A stretch of DNA of 64,000 nucleotides from Mytilus galloprovincialis (GCF_965363235.1 NC_134844.1:53440872-53504871), one strand, 5' to 3'. Numbered from the stretch's first letter, positions 1 through 10,460 are shown. The notes: generated by a model not told the origin, from the letters alone. Numbers and translations are program-made.

Positions 1-164
1 AAGAATATGTTCCATTTAAATGTGCCGTAATCAAAATTGGAAATCGTAAAAATCATACACAACTCTTTCTACGTGGATGCAGTTAATAAGCAACGGATAC
101 ATTGTATGTGATATATGTATCACTTATTTGACATCATTATTAAACTTTTCGTAGTTTAAATTCC

Positions 165-510
165 CCGAGGGTATCATCAGACAAATAGTCAACACTTCAG
201 GATGTACTGACATGCATTATCATCGATACGGTCATATTTATAAATTAACTGTCTACAACATTTTTTAATTTTTGAAATACTAAGGCTGTTCTTCCTCAAG
301 AATAGATTATCTTAGCAGTATTTGGAAAAATTTTAAGCAATCTTTGTCCTCAATTCTCTTCAACCTCGTATTTGGCCTTTTTTTTTCTTTTTTGGGGATT
401 TATGCGTCACTGATGAGTCTTTTGTCGACTAAAGGCGCGTCTGGCGTATATACAAAATTTTATTCTGGTATCTATGAGGAGTTTAATACAGATAGATACA
501 AAGTTATTAT
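165..510 (+). repeat. Decayed retrozyme-like repeat copy with hammerhead remnant
   Basis: This stretch matches the reverse complement of the tandem element at 3995-4625: a CCCCGAGGG block, the ACTAAGG block near 280 and the AGTATTTGG block near 320 occur in the same order. At about 414-445 it keeps CTGATGA, a stem II-like segment and GCGCGTC followed by TGGCGT, which pairs with GCGTCA upstream (helix I). The GAAA box of the hammerhead reads TAAA, so the ribozyme is probably inactive. The short open frames over it are chance. Confidence 0.65.
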
Positions 511-1119
511 TCTCACTGATATTTGACATTCATATTTACATGCGATAGTTTTTCATTTGGAGAATTTGGAATCTTATTGAAAAACATTTACGCTCGCGAG
601 CACAAGTCAATTGACCGTTATGGAAAATCCATTATAATGATGATAGTGGATTTGTTCACTATGTCGTATCTACAATCATTTTCTCTTTTCCCAGAATGTA
701 ATCTACAGACTTATTATCGGGCCTGTACTAGCATGAGCAACACGACGAATGCTTCATGTAGATCAGGATCTGCCTCCCCTCCCGGAGAACCTGAGATCAC
801 CAAAGTTTTAGTACGGTTGGTGTTGCTCAGTTTTTAGTTTTCTGTGTTGTAATATTGTTTCTCTGTTTGTCTTTTTCTTTTTTTTAGCCATGGCGTTGTT
901 TGTAAATTTTCGCCTTTTGAGATTGCATGTCCCGTTTGCTTCACTTTCCTGTAATATATAATAAATACATCAAATAGGTATATCAGCCCTACAAATATGC
1001 CCAAATAATTATTTCTTCATTTTAGAGAAGCGTTATAAATAACCCCTCTGTATAAACAAATTACAATTATTAGGTTGTGGTTCTAAAGCAATGAATTCCT
1101 TATTTTCTTTTTCTTGACA
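511..1119. other. Intergenic stretch with a repeat fragment
   Basis: About 725-860 holds a fragment of a mussel repeat seen elsewhere here (GAGCAACACGACGAATG near 735, then GATCAGGATCTGCC), the family also found at 1331-1585 and 54890-55145. The remainder is AT-rich with no recognisable gene; the 104-residue open frame at 523-837 runs into the repeat and shows no known domain. Confidence 0.4.
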
Positions 1120-1330
1120 ATTGTTTGTACTTGTTTGGCTTTATGACTCTTTTGATCTGAGCGTCACATATGAGTCATATGTAGACGAAACGCGCGTATG
1201 TTTACAAAAGTATGAATTTTTCGAAATACTAAGGATTTTTTTTTATCCCAGGTAAAGATTACCTTAGCCGTATTTGGCACAATTTTTTGGGAATTTTGTG
1301 TCCCAAATGCTCTTTAACTTTGTACTTGTT
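1120..1330 (+). repeat. Short-form retrozyme-like repeat with near-complete hammerhead motif
   Basis: Sequence starting TTTGTACTTGTTTGGCTTT recurs about 190 bases later at 1316, so slightly more than one short unit is present. Between them, around 1165-1203, lie GCGTCA, a mutated CTGATGA box (CATATGA), a stem II closed by GTC and GAC, GAAA, CGCGCG and GTA. Helix I and the conserved uridine-turn box are damaged, so activity is unlikely. The copy lacks the middle part present in the unit at 3995-4625. Confidence 0.6.
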
Positions 1331-1585
1331 TGCCTTTATAACTATTTTGAAACTCAAAGTCGAATATATACTGACAACGGCATTGCGAAAAACAAAAGCA
1401 GACACACAACAGTACAGACTTCACAACACAGAAATGCCAAGACTGAGCAACACGATCCCCATTAAAACTTGGGGTGATCTCAGTGGCTTCATAATCGTAA
1501 GAAGATCCTGCGCCACACATGGCATTCGTCATGCAACTCATATATGTATAAACAGGGTGACAATGCTAATTTCGTAGGTCACAAT
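1331..1585 (-). repeat. Interspersed mussel repeat (CACGACGGGTGCC family), diverged
   Basis: Contains ACTGACAACGGCAT, GCAACACGATCCCC, GGGGTGATCTCA and AGATCCTGCGCCACACATGG, in the same order as the copy at 54890-55145. No coding potential; the overlapping open frames are repeat shadows. Confidence 0.55.
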
Positions 1586-2325
1586 CGGGGAAATCGGACG
1601 GGATTGTAGTTAAAATTCAAACCTATCCCTTGTCATCTGTGAAACGGATATTCAATAATTGTCTACCATCTGGACGTTGGTGATGGCGTCCACAAAATGC
1701 ATTTTACATTTACTAGTATATGTAAAATAAAATTATATCGTCCAGATTAATGTTTATTCCTGTAAAGATTAAAATATACATTTGTTTTTAACAACAATAA
1801 TTCTATTCCTCAAATATTGCTTGTTACATAAACCATCACGATTCCAAAAATCTCTTAACTTACCCTGTGTCAATCCACTGACTACCCAGATAATAATCAG
1901 CTTATTAGATTTATTTATATACATTTTGTTTACAAAATAGTATAATAACAATACTAGAAAAATTATTCATTGATTATGTTTCTTTTAATTGTAAGTAACA
2001 GTGAACATATTGTCTTATGTCAATTAATATTGGTATCTATTCTCTTGGTGTGTTCATTTACAATGTAACAATTCATTATGCTGTAGACTTTATAAAAACT
2101 TTCACTTCATGTTGTGACGACTGATCTTCTGTTTCAGAACCAACATTTTGAAAGTTTGAAATGAGTTTGCTGCTTAATACAATCTGAAAAAGCAACGTTT
2201 TCAAGTATAAAATTGTGGAAAATGACATGCTTAGTAAGTATTTAGCACAATTTTATAGTCTGTGTAATTTATTTGTTAGCCGTTTTGGTTGAATTGGGGC
2301 TATTTAGAACCTCAAGCTATTATTC
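1586..2325. other. Intergenic, nothing recognised
   Basis: AT-rich sequence without a recognisable gene, RNA or repeat. The 60-residue frame at 1769-1951 on the minus strand shows no family signature. Confidence 0.4.
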
Positions 2326-2605
2326 ATGAATAATTGTCGTTTGTAGAATGTAAGTAGAAAAAGAAGTGATAGAATTTTTGTAAGACGATAACAATAAAAA
2401 CCAAGGAGTAATCAAAGACTCAAAAAACCAAAGGACATTTACATCAACAGTTATAAATAAAAAATAAGAAACAACACGAACTCCACTAAAAACCGGGAGT
2501 GAAATCAGATGCTCCGGAAGGGTAAGCATTTCCTGCACCGTATATGGCACCCGTCGTGTTAATCTTTGTTTTTTTGTAAATAAGACAAAATTCAAGCAGA
2601 GAAAA
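2326..2605 (-). repeat. Interspersed mussel repeat (CACGACGGGTGCC family)
   Basis: Carries the family hallmarks in plus-strand order: ACAACACGAACTCC, ACCGGGAGTGA, GCTCCGGAAGGGTAAGC, CACCGTATATGGCACCC and GTCGTGTTAATC. Close to the copy at 54890-55145 and, in opposite orientation, to 44590-44700. Confidence 0.65.
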
Positions 2606-2845
2606 AAAAGAAGAGAATGTTAATACCAGTCTTAAGACTGTATGTATTTTAGTATACATTTGGATGAATACCAGTTTCTTTAATGTATACCCCTTATTTT
2701 TATTTTATTTTATCTCCACACAGATACGCTTGATTTCAGTAGTCATGCACGAAACTAAATTTAGTTCGAATAATAGATATAAAGCTACATTATAAAGTTT
2801 GTTGGTTGATTAATATCTAAATATTTTTTTCATTCAATTTAGAGA

Positions 2846-3961
2846 ATGTGCAAGAATCTATCATTGACAAAAATGATTTGTATGAGTTTGGTATTGTGTA
2901 GCGTATTATACTTGATCCGATATAAAGTACTATTTCCAAAAGGCACAAGTTTACATGAAACGTTATCAAAAACAGAATCTTCAGCTTTACCAGTATTGTT
3001 TCCTAAAGGTATACGTGTACATAAAACGTTTACGAAAGCGACATCTTCTGCCTTACATGGAGAACGAGATTCACAGCGGAATGATTTTCCAGATGTATTA
3101 ACATTTGCTGACAATAACTGGCAACATGAGAGTCTTTGTAAGCCATACAAAATGTTCCTCAACCATAGTGATTTCCTTTTACTAAGATATACAACAAACG
3201 CTGGGAGTGTGAAAATATTTACACATTCTTTAAAAGACGGAATGTCGTTAATAATCAGTAGATCAGGTGCTTTTGAACTTAAAACAATAAACAGAGTACT
3301 GTATCAGCTGCAACAAGATCCAAATTTGAATCTTATTGATATTGGAACCAATATTGGACAACATTCAATAGCTGCAGCACTGATTGGAAGGGATTCGATC
3401 GCCATTGACAATGCAGTATCGAATATCGAACACGCATGTGCGTCTGTTGATTATCTAAATATTGGTTCACGAATAACATTGATTCATAACATTTTGTCCG
3501 ACTCGAGCGGGAAACGGATGTTTAGATACAGTGCTACCCATACTGATTTCGGTGTTAATCATGTTGATTCTGATGGAATATGGGACAAGATGAAAAAGAA
3601 ATTCTACGAATTCAATTTCGGAAAAACTGTGCAAGAAAATTCTACCACGTTAGATAACATTTTGTTCCTTCCACAAATGCACAAGTTTCAGAAAATATTT
3701 GTAAAAATGGACGTAGAGGGTCACGAACATAGGGTTCTTCTCGGCGCTAAACAATTTTTTAAACGACTAGACGTGCATGGTATAATTATGGAATGGACGT
3801 GGCATGTAAGGCGGCCGTCATCGGAAATTATAAAAACTCTTATGGCTGAATGGAATTTCAAACCATATCAATTTTTTGAAACTACAGAAAGCGATCTAAG
3901 TTTAAAAAATTCTGACCTGTGGCCGCCAGATGTTCTGTGGCTTCCAATGAAAATACATTAG
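2846..3961 (+). CDS. FkbM-family methyltransferase, type II membrane protein
   Basis: A 371-residue uninterrupted frame. The N-terminus is a short basic stretch then a hydrophobic segment (about residues 9-26), fitting a Golgi/ER signal anchor. Residues about 160-175 contain LIDIGTNIGQHS, the S-adenosylmethionine-binding loop, and about 292-305 contain KMDVEGHEHRVLLGA, the hallmark of the FkbM (Methyltransf_21) fold. Family members O-methylate glycans or small molecules; the substrate here is unknown. A pyrimidine tract ending TTTAG lies just upstream (2841), so the coding exon probably follows an intron in the 5' untranslated region, which supports the first ATG. A long tail of related genes without introns is common in molluscs. 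A retrozyme-like repeat begins about 34 bases after the stop, in antisense orientation; no AATAAA is seen before it. Confidence 0.88.
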   Translation: MCKNLSLTKMICMSLVLCSVLYLIRYKVLFPKGTSLHETLSKTESSALPVLFPKGIRVHKTFTKATSSALHGERDSQRNDFPDVLTFADNNWQHESLCKPYKMFLNHSDFLLLRYTTNAGSVKIFTHSLKDGMSLIISRSGAFELKTINRVLYQLQQDPNLNLIDIGTNIGQHSIAAALIGRDSIAIDNAVSNIEHACASVDYLNIGSRITLIHNILSDSSGKRMFRYSATHTDFGVNHVDSDGIWDKMKKKFYEFNFGKTVQENSTTLDNILFLPQMHKFQKIFVKMDVEGHEHRVLLGAKQFFKRLDVHGIIMEWTWHVRRPSSEIIKTLMAEWNFKPYQFFETTESDLSLKNSDLWPPDVLWLPMKIH

Positions 3962-3994
3962 ATATTTTATTAGCTCTTAGAAATACATATATTC

Positions 3995-4625
3995 TATAGT
4001 TATCAAAGGTACAAGGATTATAATTTAGTACGCCAAATTACAAAATATGTATAAAGCCAAACAAGTACAAAATTGAAGAGCATTGAGGATCCAAAATTCA
4101 AAAAAGTTGTGCCAAATTCGGCTACGGTAATCTATGCCTGGAATAAGAAAATCCTTAGTTTTTCGAAAAATTCAAAGTTTTGTAAACAGGAAAATCATAA
4201 AAATACCACATTATTGATATTCATGTCAACACCGAAATGTTGCCTACTGGGCTGGTGATACCCTCGGGGACGAAACGTTCACCAGTAGTGGCATCGACCC
4301 AGTGCTTTAAATAGATATCAAAGGTACCAGGATTATAATTTAGTATGCCAGACGCGCGTTTCGTCTATATTAGACTCATCAGTGACGATCATATCGAAAT
4401 ATGTATAAAGCCAAACAAGTACAAAATTGAAGAGCATTGAGGATCCAAAATTCCAAAAAGTTGTGCCAAATACGGCTAAGGTAATCTATGCCTTGAATAA
4501 GAAAATCCTTAGTTTTTCGAAAAATTCAAAGTTTTGTAAACAGGAAATTTCTAAAAATGACCACATTATTGATATTCATGTCAACACCGAAATGTTGACT
4601 ACTGGCCTGGTGATTCTATCAGTGA
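3995..4625 (-). mobile_element. Tandem (dimeric) retrozyme-like element
   Basis: Two head-to-tail units of about 316 bases: the block ATCAAAGGTAC, GGATTATAATTTAGTA occurs at about 4002 and again at 4317, and AAGCCAAACAAGTACAAAAT at 4053 and 4407, with high identity in between. The junction between the units carries an intact hammerhead ribozyme on the minus strand; in the first unit the corresponding site is partly deleted. Tandem units with a type I hammerhead are the structure described for animal retrozymes, non-autonomous elements that give small circular RNAs. I saw no clear flanking target duplication. Strand is that of the ribozyme. Confidence 0.78.
4347..4386 (-). ncRNA. Type I hammerhead ribozyme, core intact
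   Basis: Read on the minus strand: helix I 5' strand GTCA (4386-4383), CTGATGA (4382-4376), stem II GTCT/AGAC (4375-4372 and 4366-4363) with a five-base loop, GAAA (4362-4359), a minimal helix III CGCGCG (4358-4353), then GTC ending at 4351 and helix I 3' strand TGGC (4350-4347). All core bases match the family. Predicted cleavage lies between 4351 and 4350. The tiny helix III is known from newt and schistosome hammerheads, which usually work best as dimers. The next helix I pair (4346 with 4387) is a mismatch. Confidence 0.85.
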
Positions 4626-4639
4626 CCATTAATTACAAT

Positions 4640-5465
4640 TTGTCAATTATGTTTACTTATCAAAACGTCAAAAAAGGGGAAATATATAAGGAACATGAAC
4701 TCCGATATAGTGTTAACACTAATTGACTGAACGTTTCCAGTTTCATTAATTAACACCCATCATGTTACTCTAGCTTGTACGAAGTTTCCTGTTGATCAAT
4801 ATAGATTATTACATTGATACCAGTGGATTATCGGATTTATCCAATCGAGGTAGTCAAATTATCAATTTTAAAGTCCGATCCTAGGCGAGAAACTATATAT
4901 GTAAGAATCTGTTTCTCTAATGAAAAAAACCCATTAATTTTCATTTTTTGTTAAAAGAAAATCCCCTTCGAGTGCTTTTCACATTCCACAAATTTGATGG
5001 TCAATTTAATTAACCATATCAACACCTGTGAGCACATTTTGATTCATCCAGTGAGTTGATTAAGGTTATGACCCTTTATCTCATCAAATCATCTTCTGAG
5101 ATCACACCACACGTTGAACGATTCTTGTTATACAATGGGTTTCGAAAAAGGTTAAATTGCCACAGAATTAGTGAAGGGGTTTGGCAGAAGTAGCTAATGG
5201 AGTGATAATCATTTATCTATAACCATAAGCTGATTGTACAGATTCTATGAACAAGATTTCATTTCATTATAACAGTTTGCTCGCTACAGTCGCATTTTTG
5301 CAATAATTTCTGTCCTAACTACCTGTTATAATGTTCAGGATAGTTAGTTAGACAAAATGTGTTTTAATAGTATTTAAATCGTCATTTGTACAAACAAGTA
5401 CTCATATAAGAAGTTGTTTTACAGTTTTGGTGCAAGAAGACTATAGACAGAGCCCATCATTTAGT
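4640..5465. other. Intergenic, nothing recognised
   Basis: AT-rich; no coding signature, RNA motif or repeat that I can name. Confidence 0.4.
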
Positions 5466-5469
5466 CTTA

Positions 5470-5990
5470 GATGCATGATTTTTTTATTAGTTGTTAGATA
5501 CTTTGAACTAGCTGTCAGTTAACTGCGAGTACTCTCAAATATGAACATAGTGTCTTTTTGTTGTTAGGATGTACAAGTACCCGTCCACGTCCACTTGTAT
5601 TTTTGTCCATCTGATGAGTTAAGCCATTTTCAACTGATTTTTATAGTTCGTTCTTATGTTGTACTGTTATTCAACTGTCCCAGGTTAGAGGAGGGTTGGG
5701 ATTCCGCTAACATGTTTAACCCCGCCACATTCTGTATGTATGTGCCTGTCCCAAGTCAGGAGCCTGTAATCAAGTTGTTGTCGTTGGTTTATGTGTTACA
5801 TATTTGTTTTTCGTTCATTTTTGGTACATTAATTAGGCCAATAGTTTTCTCGTTTGACTTGTTTTATATTGTCATTTTGGGGCCTTTTATATCTGACTAT
5901 GCGTTATGGGTTTTGCTGATTGTTGAAGGCCATACAAGGACCTATAGTTGTTAATTTCTGTGTTATGTTGGTCTCATTCACAATTATACC
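5470..5990 (+). repeat. Interspersed mussel repeat (CACATTCTGTATGT family), near full length
   Basis: Runs from GCTGTCAGTTAACTGCGAGT through CATGTTTAACCCCGCCACAT, AAGTCAGGAGCCTGTA, a TTTTCTCGTTTGA block and GTTGAAGGCCATA to a GTCTCATT end. The same order, inverted, is found at 56390-57235. The 119-residue frame inside it is not a gene. Confidence 0.7.
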
Positions 5991-6084
5991 ACACCTTTTT
6001 TTTATATTATACACATTTTAGTCTTTTCTGATTATAAAATATATTGGTAATGGTATTAAAGATTTACCTAAGACAAAAATGTAT

Positions 6085-6300
6085 TTTTCCACTATATAGA
6101 TATAGGAAGATGTGGTATGAGTGCCAATCAGACAACCCTCCATCCATGTAACAATTCATAAAAGTAAACCATTAGAGGTCATAGTACGGCGTTCAACACG
6201 GAGCCTTGGCTCACACCGAACAGCAAACTATAAAGTGTCCCAAAAATACTAGTATAAAACCATTCAAACGGGAAATCTACGGTCTTATCTATAATCTATT
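6085..6300 (-). repeat. Interspersed mussel repeat (GAGCCTTGGCTCAC family)
   Basis: Contains GAAGATGTGGTATGAGTGCC, AACACGGAGCCTTGGCTCAC and ACCATTCAAACGGGAAA, the same blocks in inverted order as the plus copies at 26225-26450, 33720-33925 and 43380-43585. Confidence 0.7.
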
Positions 6301-8430
6301 TTAAGACATACATGTATCAGTTATGCTAGTGTGAATGTGGAATCATGGGAAACATTTATTCAACTAGAAACCTAATTATTCCAGAGGAAACCATTTATAC
6401 GACGGACTCTTAGTGACTGGAATGGGTCACTTGACCCTTTGGATTTAGAGGAGCTACATACAGTTGTACTACACAGAACAACTTATTTTTTACAACTGTG
6501 AAAATGAAACAATATAGAAATAAGGAGATTGTGTATGGGTGTCGATAAACAACTATCAACCAGAGTCCGGATGACGTGAAAGTCAGCAACTAATTAAAAG
6601 GTAAACACACAGCCTACAATAATATTAATTCAGTATCAATATAATTAACAAGCATTCTCACCAGTTTTATACAGCATGATCCAATCAAACTGATGACATT
6701 TTTTGGAATTTTTTTTTCCTTATTCAGACTTTTATTCAGGAACCCATTGTGCAGTTGTAAGTGTTCCTCTTTTTTTTTTAGAGATTAGACCGTTAAATTA
6801 CATGTGTAATTACTTTAATCATACGTATGTTCCTTATACTTGCTGTTGGTGAGAGTCAACTTGAAGGCTACGCGTTGAATGCCGTACTTTGACCTAAAAT
6901 GGTTTACTTATTACAAATTGTGACTAGGGTGTAGCGTTGTCTCATTGACACTTATAACACTTCTTTTTTATATTTATACAATTATAAAATTACCATCATA
7001 CAAACCGATACAGTGATGGTTCACTGTCCAATGGTGATTCTTCGGGGAAGGGGGCATTTGATTATCTAAACTAACAAGTAGAGTTTGGCAATAAATTTAT
7101 ACTTGAGCGATTAGTATTCGTAAGTTATGTATGAAAGTCACACTTTGACTAAAGGCTTTGAAAGATATAATTATTCAAATGATATTAAAATACACTTCAT
7201 GTGTATCATTACGCCACCATCAGAGGATTCCGAAAGGTATATAAAAACAGAATTTTCTAAGCGTAAAGTATACCTGTATTCTAATCTCATCAATGACATT
7301 GCAATAATCCTTTCCAGCCTAGTACACACAATTTAAATGTATACAAACCAATAACTGTAGTAAATTAACACCAAATAATTTGTCATTATATCCAGAGTTA
7401 CTATAAAAGAGGGACGAAAGATACCAGTAGGACAGTCAAACTCATAAATCGAAAATAAACTGACAACGCCATGGCTAAAAATGATAAAGACAAACAGACA
7501 AACAATAGTACACATGACACAACATAGAAAACTAAAGAATAAGCTCCTGTGCATACATTTGAGGTTGTTCGTCAACCTTGGTCCTTCGACTCGATGATGG
7601 TTCAATAGCTGTCGGTTGCCTTAAACCCATTATGTTGTGACGTAGTCCGGAAACTAAGCGGTATTTGCCGATAGGTTATAATTTTCCTGGTTTTCAATGC
7701 ATTGTAACCGACGTTTTCTTTTTCAATCTGATTCTTGGTATCAGAGGAAAAACTGCTATCCTGAGTATTAGTTAATTAATGTCTGATTCTCTTTTTCATA
7801 GTTGGCGATGAGTCCTGTTGTCGCAATTCCCTCCAAATATTCTGAGCAGAGTGAAAAAAAAAACTTTCAATAGTGATTCCTGGAAAGGATGCCCTGGCAG
7901 AATTTTGAGAAGCAAATTAAATCAATTTAAAAAGTTGTTAGGTTCAATCTAAAATTTATCTGACGCTTGTTGCGCAAGCAGCACAAACTTGACAGACGCA
8001 CTGTATATGTTTACGCCTCTAGCCTAAAAAGAAGAACTTCACATTTAAGTTGTTCAGTAGATTTGTTCATACTAAATGATAATTGCGTTATCAAACCAGT
8101 GTTTCTAATCTGAAGTTCGCCTTCACTTTCACATATGTTGTTACAATGTTGGTGTTTTTTTTTTCATAAACAGAGAAATATGTTTCAAACTGGATTCGAA
8201 CAACGTCATACTAAAAACTTGCTTGCTCTCACATTAAGTTGCGTGAGTATGTCTTTGAAATTATAATACCAATTATTTCCCGATCTCTCTTATCATCAAA
8301 TTTGACAGGTCTATTCCAGAGACGTACACTATGACTCCAAACGACTCATATGTTTGCAATAAAATTGTTATAATAGTATAAATAAGCATTCTTAATTTGC
8401 TAGCATAAAGAGTTTCGATTCAGATCATAT
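6301..8430. other. Intergenic stretch with two repeat fragments
   Basis: About 6840-6975 is a diverged plus copy of the GAGCCTTGGCTCAC family (GAATGCCGTACTTTGACCTA, then TTGTCTCATTGACACTTA). About 7385-7625 resembles the start of the repeat at 54890 (AAAGAGGGACGAAAGATACC, CTGACAACGCCATGG). The rest is AT-rich without a recognised gene; frames at 7127-7336 and 7333-7605 lack family signatures. Confidence 0.5.
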
Positions 8431-8433
8431 TAA

Positions 8434-9201
8434 TTAATTTTCTTCTAAAAGTAATTCAGTTTCACACTCAGAGCTGTTCGATTGGTCAAATGTCCGTTGT
8501 ATTGGTTCTTTTTGTCTATATAGTTTTGAAAATACGCAGACAATAAATATAAATGCAATAAAAATAATTCCACAATGCCAAGTAAATATTAAACCTGTAT
8601 TCATCAAGCTGTGTTTATCGTTACTTTTCCAAGGTTCAGAGAATGGGTTTTTGTATAATATGCAGCCTACTTGATAAAACCAAGTTCCTTGTAAAATCAA
8701 AAGATACGACCGAAATAATGGTATAGTTACTACATTTTTAAACTTCATTTCTAATAAGGTAACAACAAATGTTGTCAAGATTACAAATATAAGCAAATGA
8801 TGCAAGACCACATTGAAAGTGTCCCGTCCAAAAAGATGATATTTGAATAAAATTGCTTCCATTATCAATGCAAAGCTTAGGGAGACGTAATCGAGATCTT
8901 TTATAGGAAGTGTGTTGAAGAAGACCATAAGATCTATTATCCCTGTTAATCCGAAGAAACCGTACATTGTTGCATGTTGTTTATTGTGTAATGCTAATTC
9001 AGCAATAAGTCCAATTGTTATTAACAATACTTTACCCACCGCCTCTATAGGAAACCTCTTTAACTTGAATGTAACGGTTGATGAAAAGGGTACATTGCTG
9101 TTTTTGGATTCAAAATATCTCCTCAATGTCTGTACCATCCACCATATTCCAATGATTATAAAAATTGACCCTGGAAAGGCATGTCCCATAAAACTTCCCA
9201 T
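8434..9201 (-). CDS. TMEM45-family (DUF716) multi-pass membrane protein
   Basis: A 255-residue frame that starts MGSFMGHAFPGSIFIIIG, the conserved opening of vertebrate TMEM45A/B, and continues with the family blocks HATMYGFFGLTGIIDL (about residue 77), a run of helices, and LLILQGTWFYQVGCILY (about 167-183). About seven membrane segments are visible; the C-terminal tail is acidic and polar. Length is close to the 275 residues of TMEM45B. The family sits in endosomal or other internal membranes and its biochemical role is unsettled. On the minus strand a pyrimidine-rich tract ending in TTCTAG lies about 11 bases before the ATG, so an upstream intron, probably in the leader, is likely. The whole coding region lies in one exon. 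Confidence 0.9.
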   Translation of the reverse strand: MGSFMGHAFPGSIFIIIGIWWMVQTLRRYFESKNSNVPFSSTVTFKLKRFPIEAVGKVLLITIGLIAELALHNKQHATMYGFFGLTGIIDLMVFFNTLPIKDLDYVSLSFALIMEAILFKYHLFGRDTFNVVLHHLLIFVILTTFVVTLLEMKFKNVVTIPLFRSYLLILQGTWFYQVGCILYKNPFSEPWKSNDKHSLMNTGLIFTWHCGIIFIAFIFIVCVFSKLYRQKEPIQRTFDQSNSSECETELLLEEN

Positions 9202-9496
9202 TATGATTACCTAGAACAAAAACATAATTATGTAAACTTAAAAAACAAAAATGTGTGAAGAAACTCTTTATTTATGCTAAAAAAAGACACTGTTATTTCA
9301 AACACACTGATTTATGAAAGACAATTGTGTTATCATGTGGTTCTATGATGTTGAATGTGTAAAAGAGTTAAATATATATATTTCTCTAATTCTTAGCTGA
9401 GATTCTTAGCCGATTTATTCTTTTCCTGGCCTGTTGGTTATGTTTTATTCAATCAACGTGTTGTTCGTTTTTCGTATATCACATTTATTTGAATTA

Positions 9497-9544
9497 TGAC
9501 GTCAAGTGTTCTTGCTTTCCTATGTATTTTCTATTATGACGTCA
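9497..9544. promoter_or_regulatory. Pair of perfect CRE-type sites
   Basis: TGACGTCA occurs at 9497-9504 and again at 9537-9544, 40 bases apart start to start (about four helical turns). They lie about 300 bases upstream of the TMEM45 coding exon in its 5' direction, so could sit in its promoter or first intron. Function is inferred from the motif only. Confidence 0.35.
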
Positions 9545-9934
9545 TTAAAAGAACACATCTTCATTCAGATCATTTGAAAAAAACGTCAAGTTTGTAAGCA
9601 TATCTTCTAAATGTCATTAGAGAAACAGATTATACTTCCTTATCTCTTGCAGTACGATATCTATTCATTCTCGACAGTCACATTTTGAATATTTAAAACA
9701 ATCGACGAGCCTCGCGTTTTATGTAAGAAAATGTCCCCGTCTCGAGTTGAAAAATAATGTACTACACTCGATGCAGTATGTGTTGCAATAAATAATATAT
9801 AAATGGAGAACCCCATTATTAGACGACCCAGGATGACAGATGACAAACACCTAGCCTTGATGAGGAAACATCCATTTTTTTATATCAATATTAATTTAAA
9901 ATCTTAAACATAAATTACGATGTATATAAACTCA

Positions 9935-10185
9935 TCATAGATACCAGGATTAAATGTGAATGCCAGACGCGAGTTTTATCTCTGGAAGACTCATCAGTGA
10001 CTCGAGAATAAAAAAAAGTTAAAAGGTCAATAAAGTACGAAGTTAAAGAGCATGGAAGACCCAAAACTTTGAAAGGTTTTTCTTTAAAACAGCGTAAGGA
10101 ATGTCTACTCCTGGGGTAGGATATCCTTTAGTATCCAGTTACCTCATTGATATTTAATAATCTTATAACATAGATAATTAGTACC
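9935..10185 (-). repeat. Decayed retrozyme-like repeat copy
   Basis: Shares with 4317-4500 the order ATACCAGGATTA, GCCAGACGCG, AGACTCATCAGTGA, GAGCATGGA and a TCCTTTAGTAT block. On the minus strand the hammerhead keeps CTGATGA and GCGTCTGGC, but the GAAA box with its preceding stem base is altered, so the ribozyme should be dead. Confidence 0.6.
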
Positions 10186-10227
10186 TCACCATATGCCTGT
10201 ATTTGATCAGACAACTCCTAGTTACTA

Positions 10228-10460
10228 TTTATCCTAGGGCTAGGATGAAATTTGAAAAAGCAGGGCAGGAGTTTTTAGTAACCAAAAGGCAGGATGAGCA
10301 ACTTGGCAAAAAAAGGCAGGATGACAATTTATGTAAAAAAAGTCAGGATAAACTAATGAAAAAAAGCTAGTACAAATAGAGTGAACAATAAAAAATCAGG
10401 ACAGAGATTACAACAAAACAAATGCAGGACAATATTTTTCATCCTAGACCCAATACCTTC
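10228..10460. repeat. Relative of the MITE at 41976, ends lost
   Basis: Has CTAGGGCTAGGATGAAATTT, repeated GGCAGGATGA motifs, GGACAGAGATTACA and TTTTTCATCCTAG in the same order as 41976-42243. The outer inverted repeats of that element are not recognisable here. Confidence 0.5.

Noticed and set aside
4250-4305. Second hammerhead on the plus strand (CTGGTGA ... GACGAAACG)
   Set aside because: GAAAC is present, but the first box is CTGGTGA instead of CTGATGA and no proper stem II forms. It is better seen as a hairpin of ACTGGG/CCCAGT and CTGGTGA/TTCACCAG.
5595-5954. 119-residue membrane-like protein
   Set aside because: Lies wholly within a dispersed repeat present in many copies in this window; similar frames at 27191, 46024 and 56575 have the same origin.
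9661-9846. 61-residue minus-strand frame with a hydrophobic start
   Set aside because: No family, no splice context; could be part of an unnamed repeat.
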